This document shows, one piece after another, positions 1 through 12,709 of a DNA stretch of 64,000 nucleotides. A program made the translations under genes and the position numbers. Every line of letters starts with the position of its first letter. Within the stretch, counting starts at the first letter, position 1. Where the stretch lies: positions 5,208,001 to 5,272,000 of the forward strand of contig NZ_CP107995.1 of assembly GCF_036116635.1 (NCBI RefSeq), read 5' to 3'. This stretch comes from Amycolatopsis sp. NBC_00345 (GTDB taxonomy: Bacteria > Actinomycetota > Actinomycetes > Mycobacteriales > Pseudonocardiaceae). Below the pieces are notes generated by a model. That model was not told the origin of the DNA, did not search any database, and worked only from the letters and a program-made list of their open reading frames with translations.

Positions 1-129
1 CGCCTCGCGGTCGTCCTCGTAGTGGTCCTGGCCGCCGAGCAACGCGTCGGACAGCCGTGCCTGGCTGACCCGGCCGCCGTACAGCCGGTCCGGGCGCGCG
101 GTCCCGGAAACCAGGTCCCCAGGCGTCAT
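1..129 (-). CDS. DUF574-type SAM-dependent methyltransferase, N-terminal fragment
   Basis: The gene runs off the left edge, so only the first 43 codons are visible, starting with ATG at 129. The stretch LLGGQDHYEDDREA matches the signature at the N-terminus of the DUF574 / S-adenosyl methyltransferase family (PF04672), usually written as YDYLLGGKDNFAADREA. These roughly 270-residue proteins are abundant in Actinobacteria and most have no known substrate. The call rests on this one motif; the catalytic core lies outside the window. Confidence 0.6.
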   Translation of the reverse strand, partial: MTPGDLVSGTARPDRLYGGRVSQARLSDALLGGQDHYEDDREA

Positions 130-287
130 CCGGCACTGCCCCTCTCACCGCCGCCGCCCGCGGTTCCCGATCCGGGCGTGGTCTGCGCGCTGTCCGGCAA
201 CGGACAGTGCACAGACTACGACACCGCGTTCACGGGGAGAACCCACTCCCCACAGCCTGACCTACCTGCACTAACCCTCTCCGCCGA
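130..287. other. Intergenic, divergence/convergence gap
   Basis: No gene is supported here. The gap holds the leader of the DUF574 gene (reading left) and the 3' end of the BNR-protein gene. A short inverted pair, TGTCCG...CGGACA, lies around 190-207 and could be part of a terminator or an operator. No T-run follows it. Confidence 0.4.
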
Positions 288-1385
288 TCAGGAGAACGCC
301 AGTTCTGCCCAATGCCCTCCGCCATCGGTCGTCCGGTACACCGCGGAGCCGCCGTCGGAATCCGGCAGTCCGTCCACGACCACGCCGGTGCCCGCGCCGG
401 GGAAGTCCAGGTCCGCCAGCGCGAAGCCCCGCTCGCTCAGCCGAATGGTGCTCCAGGTGTGGCCGCCGTCGGTGGTGCGGTGCAGGAACTCGACACCGCC
501 GCCCACGGCCGACACGGTCGCGTCGTCCGCCGTCGCGGCGCTGAAGCCCTGCGTGATGCCGGTGACCGGCGCCTGCTCGGTGCCGGTGAACGAGCCGCCC
601 AGCTTCGGCGCCCGCCAGATCGACCGCTCGGACGAACCGGGCTGCGGCTGCCCGCCGCCGCTGTTGCACAGGACGATCACCTGGCCGTCGCGCACGCCGC
701 CGAGCACGGCCCTGGTCCCCACCGGGCACGGCCGCGTGGCCGGGGTGAACGCGACGCCGTCGCCGGAAGTCCAGTACTTCTCCACATTGAAGTCGGCGTC
801 GAGGGCGATCTGCACTCCGCCGTCGGTGGTGACGTCGCCGTCGGTGAGCCCGCCGGTCACCTCGAAGCCGGGCAACGGCGTCAGCAGTGGCGCCCCGGCC
901 TTCCCGCTGTAGATGGCGGTTTTTTCGATGTCGCCGTAAGTCCTGATCACCGCGAAGACCCGGCCGCCGGCTTCGGCGATCTTCGAGACGTACCGTCGCT
1001 GGCCGGTGTCGCCGGCCTGCTGCACCGGCGCCCAGTGCTTGCCGCCGTCGCGCGTCACCACGATCTTCGTGCCGTCGGTGACGTACAGGAGCTGCTCGCT
1101 GAACGCGGTCAGCCGGACCTGGTTGTGGTTGTCCGGCAAGGACATCGGCGGCGCGGGGAGCTGCCGCCAGCTCTTCCCGCCGTCGGCCGTCGCGAGCAGC
1201 GACGGGCACCAGCCGGGCGTGCCGCAGTCGGTGAAGCCGAGCACCAGGCCGCGCTCCGGACTCGTCCAGGAGGTCGACGACGGCGCGAAGCCGGCCGGCA
1301 CCACGGGGTCAGCCGAAGCCGGGGAGGCCACGGCGACCACGCCGAGCACGGCCGCCGCGAGGGCCACAAACCGAGTGAGTTTCAT
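288..1385 (-). CDS. Secreted BNR/Asp-box repeat protein (sialidase-like beta-propeller)
   Basis: The product is 365 residues and starts with a clear Sec signal peptide: a short basic start, a hydrophobic core rich in A and V, and an ASA cleavage region near residue 25. The rest carries several Asp-box-like motifs (TADGGKSW, TRDGGKHW, TTDGGHTW, TTDGGGHW), the fold marker of sialidase-type propellers and YCF48-like BNR proteins. None of the arginine triad or FRIP motif of a true sialidase is visible, so a binding or structural role on the cell surface is more likely than catalysis. It is predicted to be exported. The downstream neighbour is a DUF4180/HTH pair on the same strand, about 50 bp away. 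Confidence 0.75.
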   Translation of the reverse strand: MKLTRFVALAAAVLGVVAVASPASADPVVPAGFAPSSTSWTSPERGLVLGFTDCGTPGWCPSLLATADGGKSWRQLPAPPMSLPDNHNQVRLTAFSEQLLYVTDGTKIVVTRDGGKHWAPVQQAGDTGQRRYVSKIAEAGGRVFAVIRTYGDIEKTAIYSGKAGAPLLTPLPGFEVTGGLTDGDVTTDGGVQIALDADFNVEKYWTSGDGVAFTPATRPCPVGTRAVLGGVRDGQVIVLCNSGGGQPQPGSSERSIWRAPKLGGSFTGTEQAPVTGITQGFSAATADDATVSAVGGGVEFLHRTTDGGHTWSTIRLSERGFALADLDFPGAGTGVVVDGLPDSDGGSAVYRTTDGGGHWAELAFS

Positions 1386-1436
1386 GTCCGGCAGGACGTG
1401 CGGAACGGGGCGAGGTTGCCTCCGATGATCAACAGT

Positions 1437-1811
1437 TCAGCGCCCCGGCGCGCCCGCCAGCCGTTCGTCCAGCTCAGCCTGGTCGGCGACGAACCACACG
1501 TGCCGGCCGCGGTTGGACTCGCGCACGACGTCGCGCAGCACCGGGCTTTCCGCGACGTACGCGCTGACGTCGCCGAGCACCGCGAGCCGGTACTGGTAGG
1601 CCACGAGTTTCGAGAAGAACCCGCCGATCAGCCGGCTGTCCATGTCGAAGAACCGCGGCGCGAAGCGCTCGACCGGGATCACCAGCAGCTCGGCGTCCAG
1701 GCGGTAGACGCCCGCGATCGTGTCCAGCGCGTCCTGCTCGGTGGCCAGCTCCGGGCCCTCGGCCGGCGCCGTCCACACCTGGACCCCGTGCCGCCGCACG
1801 ACTTCGGTCAT
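1437..1811 (-). CDS. DUF4180 domain protein
   Basis: The 124-residue protein aligns by eye over its full length with the DUF4180 family: the segment around FFSKLVAYQYRLAVLGD is the conserved core, followed by the VRESNRGRHVWFV region. The family is small and cytoplasmic with no assigned reaction. It lies 43 bp downstream of the HTH gene on the same strand, so the two are probably co-transcribed and the HTH protein may control it. The length is typical of the family and no signal peptide or membrane segment is present. Confidence 0.7.
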   Translation of the reverse strand: MTEVVRRHGVQVWTAPAEGPELATEQDALDTIAGVYRLDAELLVIPVERFAPRFFDMDSRLIGGFFSKLVAYQYRLAVLGDVSAYVAESPVLRDVVRESNRGRHVWFVADQAELDERLAGAPGR

Positions 1812-1854
1812 GGCCGCCGCCCGTCACCGAGCGGTGTCGCCGGAAAAAGCGTCG

Positions 1855-2256
1855 TCACAATGCCTCCGATAGGTCGGCGACCAGCCGCAGCAGGTCGGCG
1901 CTCCCGGCCAGACCGCCGATCACCACGAGCTTCAGCCGGGCCCGGTCCGGGTCGTGCACGGTCTCCACCCGCAGGCCCTGGCCGTGGATCGACGCGTGCA
2001 CGTGGGTGGTCAGCCGGCCGGCCGTGGCCCGGTCGATGCCCTCGAGTTCCACGATGCTCGTCGCCTCGGCGCTGCGCGGAGCCGCCGAAGGCGGTGGGGC
2101 GCCGGTGAAAGCGGCCAGGTCGGCGGCCGAGATCCGGTACTGCTTGCCGATGCGCACCGCCTTCAGCCGCTCGTCGCGCACGTAGCCGCGCACCGTGCGG
2201 ACGTGCAGTCCGAGGCGGTCCGCGACCTGTTCGACCGAGTACAGCTCCTGCGCCAT
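1855..2256 (-). CDS. MerR/excisionase-type helix-turn-helix regulator
   Basis: The protein has 133 residues. Residues 4-52 form a winged helix of the excisionase/MerR N-terminal type (YSVEQVADRLGLHVRTVRGYVRDERLKAVRIG, shown in pieces: YSVEQVADRLG then VRTVRGYVRDERL). The C-terminal half (about 70-130) has no recognised domain. The start at 2256 is followed directly by the HTH, which supports it. The gene heads a two-gene operon with DUF4180. Its upstream region holds an inverted pair CCTCAAA (2273-2279) and TTTGAGG (2308-2314) that could be an autoregulatory site. Confidence 0.7.
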   Translation of the reverse strand: MAQELYSVEQVADRLGLHVRTVRGYVRDERLKAVRIGKQYRISAADLAAFTGAPPPSAAPRSAEATSIVELEGIDRATAGRLTTHVHASIHGQGLRVETVHDPDRARLKLVVIGGLAGSADLLRLVADLSEAL

Positions 2257-2272
2257 TTCACTCCCTATAGCG

Positions 2273-2314
2273 CCTCAAAGTACCTCGGATGTGTACAGAT
2301 AGGGAAGTTTGAGG
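2273..2314. promoter_or_regulatory. Inverted repeat CCTCAAA-N28-TTTGAGG, candidate operator
   Basis: Two 7-bp arms are perfectly complementary and lie in the divergent gap between the HTH regulator (start 2256) and the protein kinase (start 2398). A second complementary pair, CCCTAT and ATAGGG, interleaves with the arms. Position suggests binding by the adjacent HTH protein, but this is inference. Confidence 0.35.
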
Positions 2315-2359
2315 TAGTAATCACGGGTGCTGTTTCATGGGCAAGACCCCCGGGTAATT

Positions 2360-2384
2360 CCGTCTCGCCCGCCGGGCGAGACGG
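2360..2384 (+). promoter_or_regulatory. Perfect 11-bp hairpin abutting the kinase ribosome site
   Basis: CCGTCTCGCCC (2360-2370) pairs perfectly with GGGCGAGACGG (2374-2384) across a 3-base GCC loop. The last bases of the right arm overlap the ribosome binding site GGAGG (2383-2387) of the kinase gene, so folding of the leader RNA would partly occlude translation initiation. Confidence 0.5.
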
Positions 2385-2397
2385 AGGTGCGCGGCTG

Positions 2398-3588
2398 ATG
2401 ACCGACGCGGAGGAGCTCGACGCGGGAACCACCGCGAGACGGTTCGATCTGGGGCTGTTCGGTCCCCCGCCCTCGGTGGTCGCCGGCCGCTATGTCCTCG
2501 GCGACCTGCTGGGCGAAGGGGCCACCGCGCGCGTCCACCGGGCCCACGACCGGCTCCTCGACCGCACCGTCGCCGTGAAGCTGTTCCACCCCGGCACCGT
2601 CGAACTCGGCCGCGACCGGCGTGCGCAGGAAGTGCAGGCGCTCCAAGCCGTCCAGCACCCGGGCCTGATCAGCCTCTACGACGCGGGCACCGACGAAGGC
2701 CACGCGTACCTGGTGATGCAGCTCGCCGAAGGACCGAACCTCGCCAAGCGGCTGCTCGGCGGGCCGCTGCCCGGCGACGAGGTGACGGAGCTGGGCGCCC
2801 AGCTCGCCGAGGCACTCGCGCACGTGCACGCCCACCACGTGACGCACCGGGATCTCAAGCCCGCCAACATCTTGCTCGCCGGCGACCGGGCGCTGATCGC
2901 CGATTTCGGCGTGGCCCGGCTGGTCGACGCGACACGCGTGACGGCGACCGGGGCCACCGTCGGCACCGCGGCCTACCTCGCGCCCGAGCAGGTGCTGGGC
3001 GAACGGCCCGGCCCGGCCGCCGACGTCTACGCGCTCGGGCTGGTGCTGCTGGAGTGCCTGAGCGGGGTACGCGAGTACCAGGGCACGCCGGCGGAGTCCG
3101 CCGTCGTCCGGCTGCACCGGCAGCCGGACGTGCCGGAAGGCCTGCCCGAGCCGCTGTCGACGACGCTGCGCGCGATGACCGCCCGCGAGCCGGAAACCAG
3201 GCCCACCGCCGCGGCGGCCGCCCGCGCGCTGCGAGGCGAGGGCGAAATCCCGCCGCCCCCGCGCGGCCGGCGGCGGCTGGTGCTGTTCGCCTCCGCGGCC
3301 GCGGTGCCGGTTGTGCTCGCGGCCGTCGGCGCCGCGCTGCTGCTGAACTTGACCACCCCAGCCAACGGCGCCGGCCCCGAGCCCGCCCCGGCGCCCGCGG
3401 TGAACCCGCCGGGCAGCGGGGCGCCGGTCCCGATGCCGGCCGCGTCGGTGAGCCCGCCGACGGTCACCGTCACCCCCCGGACGCCGGTGGTGAAGGGCAA
3501 AGCCGGACGCAAGGCCGATCGCCCGGCCAAGACCAAGGCGAAGGTCCCGGGCGGCCGGCACCGCGGCAAGGACCCCCGGCCGAGGTGA
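2398..3588 (+). CDS. Membrane-anchored Ser/Thr protein kinase (Hanks type)
   Basis: This 396-residue protein has a Hanks-type kinase domain at about residues 28-285: a G-loop (GEGATARV), the ATP lysine in VAVKLF, the catalytic loop HRDLKPANILL, DFG and the APEQ activation-segment motif. A hydrophobic span at about 292-318 is the likely single membrane segment, so the kinase faces the cytoplasm. The outside part is only about 75 residues: a Pro-rich linker and a Lys/Arg-rich tail. No PASTA repeats are present, so it is not PknB. The start at ATG 2398 is favoured by GGAGG at 2383-2387. A longer in-frame reading from 1954 would run through the divergent HTH gene and is unlikely. Confidence 0.88.
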   Translation: MTDAEELDAGTTARRFDLGLFGPPPSVVAGRYVLGDLLGEGATARVHRAHDRLLDRTVAVKLFHPGTVELGRDRRAQEVQALQAVQHPGLISLYDAGTDEGHAYLVMQLAEGPNLAKRLLGGPLPGDEVTELGAQLAEALAHVHAHHVTHRDLKPANILLAGDRALIADFGVARLVDATRVTATGATVGTAAYLAPEQVLGERPGPAADVYALGLVLLECLSGVREYQGTPAESAVVRLHRQPDVPEGLPEPLSTTLRAMTAREPETRPTAAAAARALRGEGEIPPPPRGRRRLVLFASAAAVPVVLAAVGAALLLNLTTPANGAGPEPAPAPAVNPPGSGAPVPMPAASVSPPTVTVTPRTPVVKGKAGRKADRPAKTKAKVPGGRHRGKDPRPR

Positions 3589-3687
3589 CGGCGCGGGCCC
3601 GGTGACCGGCCGCCCGCCCCGTGCCCCGAACTTGCTGACCCCGCAAGGAATCCGGGGCCGCCACACGCACGTCCGCGGGTTCAAGCA

Positions 3688-3705
3688 GCCCGGCCCGGGC
3701 CGGGC
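3688..3705. terminator. 18-bp GC palindrome between convergent genes
   Basis: GCCCGGCCCGGGCCGGGC is a perfect palindrome in the gap between the kinase (ends 3588) and the convergent Ddn-like gene (ends 3723). It could serve as a bidirectional terminator. No T-run follows, so this is tentative. Confidence 0.35.
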
Positions 3706-3722
3706 GGTTCACCAGGTCGACA

Positions 3723-4262
3723 TCATTTCCCCGGCAGCGGATTGTCGGCCTTTCCGTGGACCCGCTCCAGCACGACGACGGGGATCTGCCGGCCGGACAT
3801 CGCCTCGAACTCGGCGAACTTCGGAATGAGCGCTACCGTTTTCGCCCAGATCCGCTCACGCTCCGCGCCCTCCGCGAGCCGGGCCACGACCGGCACCGTT
3901 TCCGTGCCCACCTCGACGGTGGTTCGCGGATTCGCCATGAGATTGCGGTACCAGGCCGGATGCCGCGGGCTGCCGCCGTGCGTGCCGAAGACGGCCCAGC
4001 CATCGTCGACCAGCTGATAGAATAACGGGCTGATCCGCTCACGCCCGGTCTTGGCCCCGGTGTGGTGCACCAGGATCGGCGGTATGCCCCAAGCCTCGCC
4101 GAGGCCGGGAACCGGCGGCGGAACGGGGCGGCCAGCGGCGAATTCCTCGTCGCTGCTCCACGCCACATAACCGGCGTTCGCGCGGAACTCGGCGATGATC
4201 CGCTGATTCCAGTCAGCGAGGTCGATGGCCTCGTTCGCGGTGGGCTTGGACGGGTCGGACAT
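3723..4262 (-). CDS. Ddn-like F420H2-dependent quinone/nitro reductase
   Basis: The 179-residue protein belongs to the deazaflavin (F420)-dependent nitroreductase family (PF04075). The diagnostic block HHTGAKTGRERISPLFY and the following GGSPRHPAWYRNLMANP are both present, and these contact F420 and the membrane quinone side in Ddn. The family reduces quinones or nitro-compounds with F420H2. ATG at 4262 is chosen because a 14-bp palindrome sits just upstream; a longer reading frame crosses the divergent regulator. It is divergent from a TetR gene and the two share a gap with two operator-like palindromes, so it is probably the regulated target. Confidence 0.85.
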   Translation of the reverse strand: MSDPSKPTANEAIDLADWNQRIIAEFRANAGYVAWSSDEEFAAGRPVPPPVPGLGEAWGIPPILVHHTGAKTGRERISPLFYQLVDDGWAVFGTHGGSPRHPAWYRNLMANPRTTVEVGTETVPVVARLAEGAERERIWAKTVALIPKFAEFEAMSGRQIPVVVLERVHGKADNPLPGK

Positions 4263-4279
4263 GGTTTCCCTCACTATCC

Positions 4280-4324
4280 GGAGCACGTGCTCCTGAAAGT
4301 AGCACAGGGCGGAGCAAGTGCTCC
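4280..4324. promoter_or_regulatory. Paired TetR operators
   Basis: GGAGCACGTGCTCC (4280-4293) is a perfect palindrome. GGAGCAAGTGCTCC (4311-4324) is the same site with one base changed. The flank GGATA/TATCC is also shared but in mirror orientation, so the two sites face away from each other 31 bp apart, centre to centre. They fill the gap between the Ddn-like gene and the TetR gene. Confidence 0.7.
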
Positions 4325-4347
4325 GGATAAGGCGGTATGCTGGCCGC

Positions 4348-4980
4348 ATGGCAGTGGCTGGACCGGAAAGCACCACCCGGCGTCGCGCACCGCGCGTGGA
4401 CGCGATCCGCAACCGGGAGGCGATCGTCGAGGCCGCCGCGGCCGCGCTGGCCGAACAGGGCACCGCGGTGGACGTGCGCGAGATCGCCCGCCGCAGCGGG
4501 GTGGGCATGGGCACCCTCTACCGGCACTTCCCGAAGAAAGAGGATCTCGTCCACACGGTCCTGCGCCAGGAATTCTCGAACTGGGCGGAATCCGCGCGTC
4601 AGGCGGCGATCGACACCGAAGACCCCTGGGCCGCCCTGACGGACTTCTACCAGCAGGCCCTGACCGGCTGCGCCCGGCACCGCGCGATCATGGAGAACTT
4701 CGCGCTGAACTGCTCGGCCCCCGACACCGACGCCGACGGCATCCGGCAGCTTCGCCTCGTCATCGAGAAACTGTGCGACCGCGCCGTCGCCACGGGCCTG
4801 CTGCGCCCCGGCGTGACCGCCGACGACCTGATGCTCCTGCTGGTCTCACTGGGCCACGCCGTCCAGATCACCGACGAGGACAGCCCGCAGCGGTGGCACC
4901 GGCTGCTGCGCATCTCGCTCGACGGCCTGCGCGCCGACCACCGCGAGCCCCTTCCCGGTGAACCGTCCACTCAGGACTGA
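4348..4980 (+). CDS. TetR-family repressor
   Basis: This 210-residue regulator has an N-terminal helix-turn-helix at about residues 20-60 (VDVREIARRSGVGMGTLYRHF), with the typical TLYRHFP recognition helix end. The C-terminal ligand domain is not diagnostic. A GTG at 4318 would add ten residues but lies inside the second operator, so ATG 4348 is preferred. It very likely represses itself and the divergent Ddn-like gene through the palindromes at 4280-4324. Confidence 0.85.
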   Translation: MAVAGPESTTRRRAPRVDAIRNREAIVEAAAAALAEQGTAVDVREIARRSGVGMGTLYRHFPKKEDLVHTVLRQEFSNWAESARQAAIDTEDPWAALTDFYQQALTGCARHRAIMENFALNCSAPDTDADGIRQLRLVIEKLCDRAVATGLLRPGVTADDLMLLLVSLGHAVQITDEDSPQRWHRLLRISLDGLRADHREPLPGEPSTQD

Positions 4981-5012
4981 GAACCAGGCGCTGGGAACTT
5001 CCCCGGCAGCCG

Positions 5013-5183
5013 CTAGGACTTCCGCGGCGCCGGCGGTTTCCGGTCCTCCGGGGAATCCGGGACGACCGGTGCGGGCTGGGCGGGCGGCTGCGGGGCGGGC
5101 GAAGCCCCGGCCGGATCCGCCTGGGGCGGCGGGCCGAAGTGGTCCCGGCACCAGCGGCCGTACCGCCTCGAATTCGCAGTCAT
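5013..5183 (-). CDS. Small Pro-rich protein with a perfect Shine-Dalgarno
   Basis: A 56-codon reading frame starts at ATG 5183 and stops at 5013. The sequence begins MTANSRRYGRWCRDHF and continues as a Pro/Ala-rich tail ending in PPAPRKS. It is preceded by AGGAGGTGA with a spacing of five bases to the ATG, a full complement to the 16S rRNA tail and stronger than most sites in the window. It has one Cys, no membrane segment and no recognised family. It lies between the TetR gene and the PP2C gene. The strong ribosome site and the sensible start argue for a real gene; the function is unknown. Confidence 0.55.
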   Translation of the reverse strand: MTANSRRYGRWCRDHFGPPPQADPAGASPAPQPPAQPAPVVPDSPEDRKPPAPRKS

Positions 5184-5355
5184 CGCGTCACCTCCTCCCG
5201 GGTCCAGCGGTTCACCACCAGGGTCCCCCGCAACCGGTGGCGGCGCCAGCCCATTACCGGCACTCAGCCGACCGGGTGGCGGCCCTCGCGATCCCTTACC
5301 TCCCGGTCGGCCACGACGGCCCCGGCGTTACGGAGATCCGGGCCGGCGGCGGCAC

Positions 5356-6912
5356 TCAACCGGCAGCGGGCGCGGCCTCGATGGCCAGCACGGCGATGTC
5401 GTCGTGGCTGGAGTTGCCCAGCCACTCCCGGACGGCTTCGCGCAGCCGCCGCACGACCTCGCGGGCGGGCAGGCCCACACAGTCGGCGAGCACGGTGAAC
5501 AAGCGCTCGTCGCCGAACAGCTCCGCGGACTCCGTGCGGTTGCGGGCTTCCGTGACGCCGTCGGTGTAGAGCAGGCAGACGTCGCCCTCGTCGAGATGGG
5601 TCACGGCCTCGGCGAACCGGGCCTGCGGCGAAATCCCCACCAGCGTGCCGGGCACGCTGACTTCCTCGACCCCGCCGTCACGGCGCAGGATCAGCGGCGC
5701 GGGGTGGCCGCCGGAGGCGAGCGTCAGGTCCAGCCCCGACTCGGCGGGCGCCACCGAACCCAGCACCAGCGTCGCGAAACGATTGCTGCCGGTCGCGATG
5801 AGGAGTTCGTTGAGCAGGCGCAGCAGGGTGCGGCCGTCCCGTTCGACGAGGTGCAGCGCGGCGAGCGAATGGCGTACCCGGCCGGAGAGCGCGGCCGCCT
5901 CGGCGCCCTTGCCGCAGATGTCGCCGACGAACAGGAAGGCGCTGCCGTCCTCGCGGCCCAGCACGTCGTAGAAGTCGCCGCCGACGCCGAGCACGCCGCC
6001 GGCCGGCTCGAACCAGATCTCGAACCGCGCGCCGTCCACGTCCGCGGGCGGCTGCGGCCGCAGCGTGGACTCCAGCCCGCGCGTCGCCTCTTCCTGGCGG
6101 GCGTAGCGCTGCGCGTTGGCCAGCGCCGTCCCCGCCGCCTTGGCGAACATCGACGTCGCGCGCGCCTGCCCGGAGCCGAACGCCGGCTCCCCGCGACGGC
6201 CGATCAGCACCGCGCCGGTCACGCCCGAGCTGTCGGCGACACCGAGCGAAACGACGGAAACCTCGGTGTGGCCGGGGAACCGCTCGGCGACGACCGCGGG
6301 CAGCGCGGTCACCTCCTCCTCCGGCACGTGCCGCACCTCGGGCACGCCGACCGCGGCGAACGTCTCGGCGAGGACCGGCGCGAGCTGGGCCGGGACCCGG
6401 CGGATCCGGCCGTGGCCGGGCGCGGCGTGGTCCTCGGCGCTCCACCACTCCCAGCGGCCGCGGGTGGTGGGCAGCAGCACGAACACGCACTCGCCGAGCG
6501 CGGCCGCGGCCAGTTCGGCGATCACCCGCGCCGTGCCGTGCCGGCCGCGCGCGGCGGCGAGCTTCGGCCCGGCGGCGGCGAGGAACTCTTCCGGACGGCG
6601 CGGGCTGTCGTCGACGACTGTCCAGGCGTGCCAGCCTTCGGGCAGGGCGCGGACGTGGGCGGCGCGGTGCTGGCCGCCCGAGTCGATCCGGCCCGTGGTC
6701 TCCGTCACGCTCACCAGCACGGGCGCGACGCCCTCGGGTCCGAGCGCCTTGGCCGCCGTGTTCGCCCAGCGCAGCGAGCCGTCGGCGTCGGTGACGAACA
6801 CCGGGTCACGCACGTCTTCGAGCATCGGCCGCCAGAAGCCGCTGTACTCGGGCAGGCCCTCGGCGGGGGCGCCGGGTGGCCGGGCCGACGCCGGGGCGGG
6901 CCGTGACACCAT
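5356..6912 (-). CDS. PAS-GAF-PP2C (SpoIIE-type) phosphatase
   Basis: The 518-residue protein has a PAS-like sensor (about residues 25-100, FWRPMLEDVRDPVFVTDADG), a GAF-like region (about 110-280) and a C-terminal SpoIIE/PP2C phosphatase domain (about 300-515). The phosphatase metal motifs are visible: GGDFYDVLG, FVGDICGKGAEAA, LYTDGVTEARN and SSHDDIAVLAI. Such proteins usually dephosphorylate an anti-sigma-factor antagonist and so feed a partner-switching stress pathway. ATG 6912 has AGGAGG eight bases upstream. It is divergent from a large multi-HAMP hybrid kinase, and a joint osmotic or redox sensing role is inferred from this. No anti-sigma or antagonist gene lies in the window. Confidence 0.88.
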   Translation of the reverse strand: MVSRPAPASARPPGAPAEGLPEYSGFWRPMLEDVRDPVFVTDADGSLRWANTAAKALGPEGVAPVLVSVTETTGRIDSGGQHRAAHVRALPEGWHAWTVVDDSPRRPEEFLAAAGPKLAAARGRHGTARVIAELAAAALGECVFVLLPTTRGRWEWWSAEDHAAPGHGRIRRVPAQLAPVLAETFAAVGVPEVRHVPEEEVTALPAVVAERFPGHTEVSVVSLGVADSSGVTGAVLIGRRGEPAFGSGQARATSMFAKAAGTALANAQRYARQEEATRGLESTLRPQPPADVDGARFEIWFEPAGGVLGVGGDFYDVLGREDGSAFLFVGDICGKGAEAAALSGRVRHSLAALHLVERDGRTLLRLLNELLIATGSNRFATLVLGSVAPAESGLDLTLASGGHPAPLILRRDGGVEEVSVPGTLVGISPQARFAEAVTHLDEGDVCLLYTDGVTEARNRTESAELFGDERLFTVLADCVGLPAREVVRRLREAVREWLGNSSHDDIAVLAIEAAPAAG

Positions 6913-7068
6913 GCACGAACCTCCTGCCTCCGGGTCGACCGAACTTTCCTGGTTCTTCAAGGTTGGCACAGTGTGCGCGGGCGGACTGGCTCGAAGTGTA
7001 GGGCGAACCGTGGCACGCTGGGTCGACGACCATGCCCGGCACACGCATGGTGGAGAGGTGCGGCTGAA

Positions 7069-11808
<4,740 letters not shown>

Positions 11809-11929
11809 GGCTCTACCATTGAGCTACACCCGCAACGCCCCGGTCGACCCGGCGGCGCGCCCAGCTTAGCGTGAGGGCTAGGCTGTCCAGGCACACCCCC
11901 TCCGGACGCGTGTCGGGCCGGGTGAGCAC

Positions 11930-12006
11930 CGGGATGTGGCGCAGCTTGGTAGCGCATTCGCTTTGGGAGCGAAGGGTCGCAGGTTCAAATCCTGTCATCC
12001 CGACCA
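11930..12006 (+). tRNA. tRNA-Pro (anticodon TGG)
   Basis: The acceptor stem CGGGATG pairs with CATCCCG, the anticodon loop is TTTGGGA (anticodon TGG), the T-arm contains GGTTCAAATCC and a CCA end is encoded. The gene is 77 nt. It is transcribed divergently from the tRNA-Gly 97 bp away. Confidence 0.95.
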
Positions 12007-12009
12007 TAG

Positions 12010-12038
12010 GGGCTGGACCTGCGGGTTCAGCCCTTTTT
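12010..12038 (+). terminator. Terminator of tRNA-Pro
   Basis: GGGCTGGACC pairs with GGTTCAGCCC (one G-U pair) over a short loop and is followed by a T5 run, a classical intrinsic terminator directly behind the tRNA. Confidence 0.8.
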
Positions 12039-12100
12039 CGTCTCCTGTCTCCGTTGTTGCCCAGCTGCGGAGTCCGGCGCCGTAGTGGGTACCCCCTGTC

Positions 12101-12643
12101 GTGACGTCGGAGCAACGAAGACAAAGAAGCGCGCCCCCTCAGAACGGGGAAGCAGTCCTGTGGCGGGGCGTCTCGCCCGCGCCGTCATCGGGACGGTTGT
12201 GGCTCCTACGAGCGGCGGTGTTCGCACCGAACGCGGCCAGCGTGGTCATCGGGTTCACGCTGGGGTGGCCGTGGCTGGCGCAGGTCGCCATCTACGGGCC
12301 GTTCTGGGTGGTGTGTCAGGCACAGCTGGAGAAGAGCACGCTCACCCGCGGCCGCTGCCTGGTCACCAGCGAACGCGTCCTCGTGGAAGGCAAGTTCTTC
12401 TGGTTCTCCATCCGCCGCGGCGAGTGGCTGCGCGACCTGGTCGGCCCGGCCGTCCGGGTGCGCCGAGGGAACGAGTTCGTCGAGTTCGGCGACCAGAAGG
12501 AGCACGTTCTCGCCGGCCACCGGTACAACGGCGTGGTCGTCGCGCCATTGCAGCTGCACATCGGCCCCGAGTCACAAACCGTGCTCGGCATCGTGCGGCA
12601 AGCCCAGCGCCACGCCCGTTCGGCGCCGCCCCGGCCGGCTTGA
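12101..12643 (+). CDS. Hypothetical membrane protein, PH-like
   Basis: The 180-residue product starts at a GTG codon. After a polar N-terminus it has a hydrophobic region at about residues 35-72 that could form one or two membrane helices (FAPNAASVVIGFTLGW, VAIYGPFWVVC). The C-terminal half reads like the bacterial PH-type beta domain of small membrane proteins (TRGRCLVTSERVLVEGKFFWFSI then GEWLRDLV). No catalytic motif is seen and no operon partner is present. No clear ribosome site precedes the GTG, so the true start could lie a few codons downstream. Confidence 0.55.
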   Translation: MTSEQRRQRSAPPQNGEAVLWRGVSPAPSSGRLWLLRAAVFAPNAASVVIGFTLGWPWLAQVAIYGPFWVVCQAQLEKSTLTRGRCLVTSERVLVEGKFFWFSIRRGEWLRDLVGPAVRVRRGNEFVEFGDQKEHVLAGHRYNGVVVAPLQLHIGPESQTVLGIVRQAQRHARSAPPRPA

Positions 12644-12709
12644 GCACAGTTCCGGAGCAGCAGCCCGATCGGACTGCGGTCGCGGCCGTCCAACCGGGGC
12701 GACGTGACC

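Noticed and set aside
4318..4347. GTG start for the TetR gene at 4318
   Set aside because: The codon lies inside the second operator palindrome, and the added residues are not family-like.
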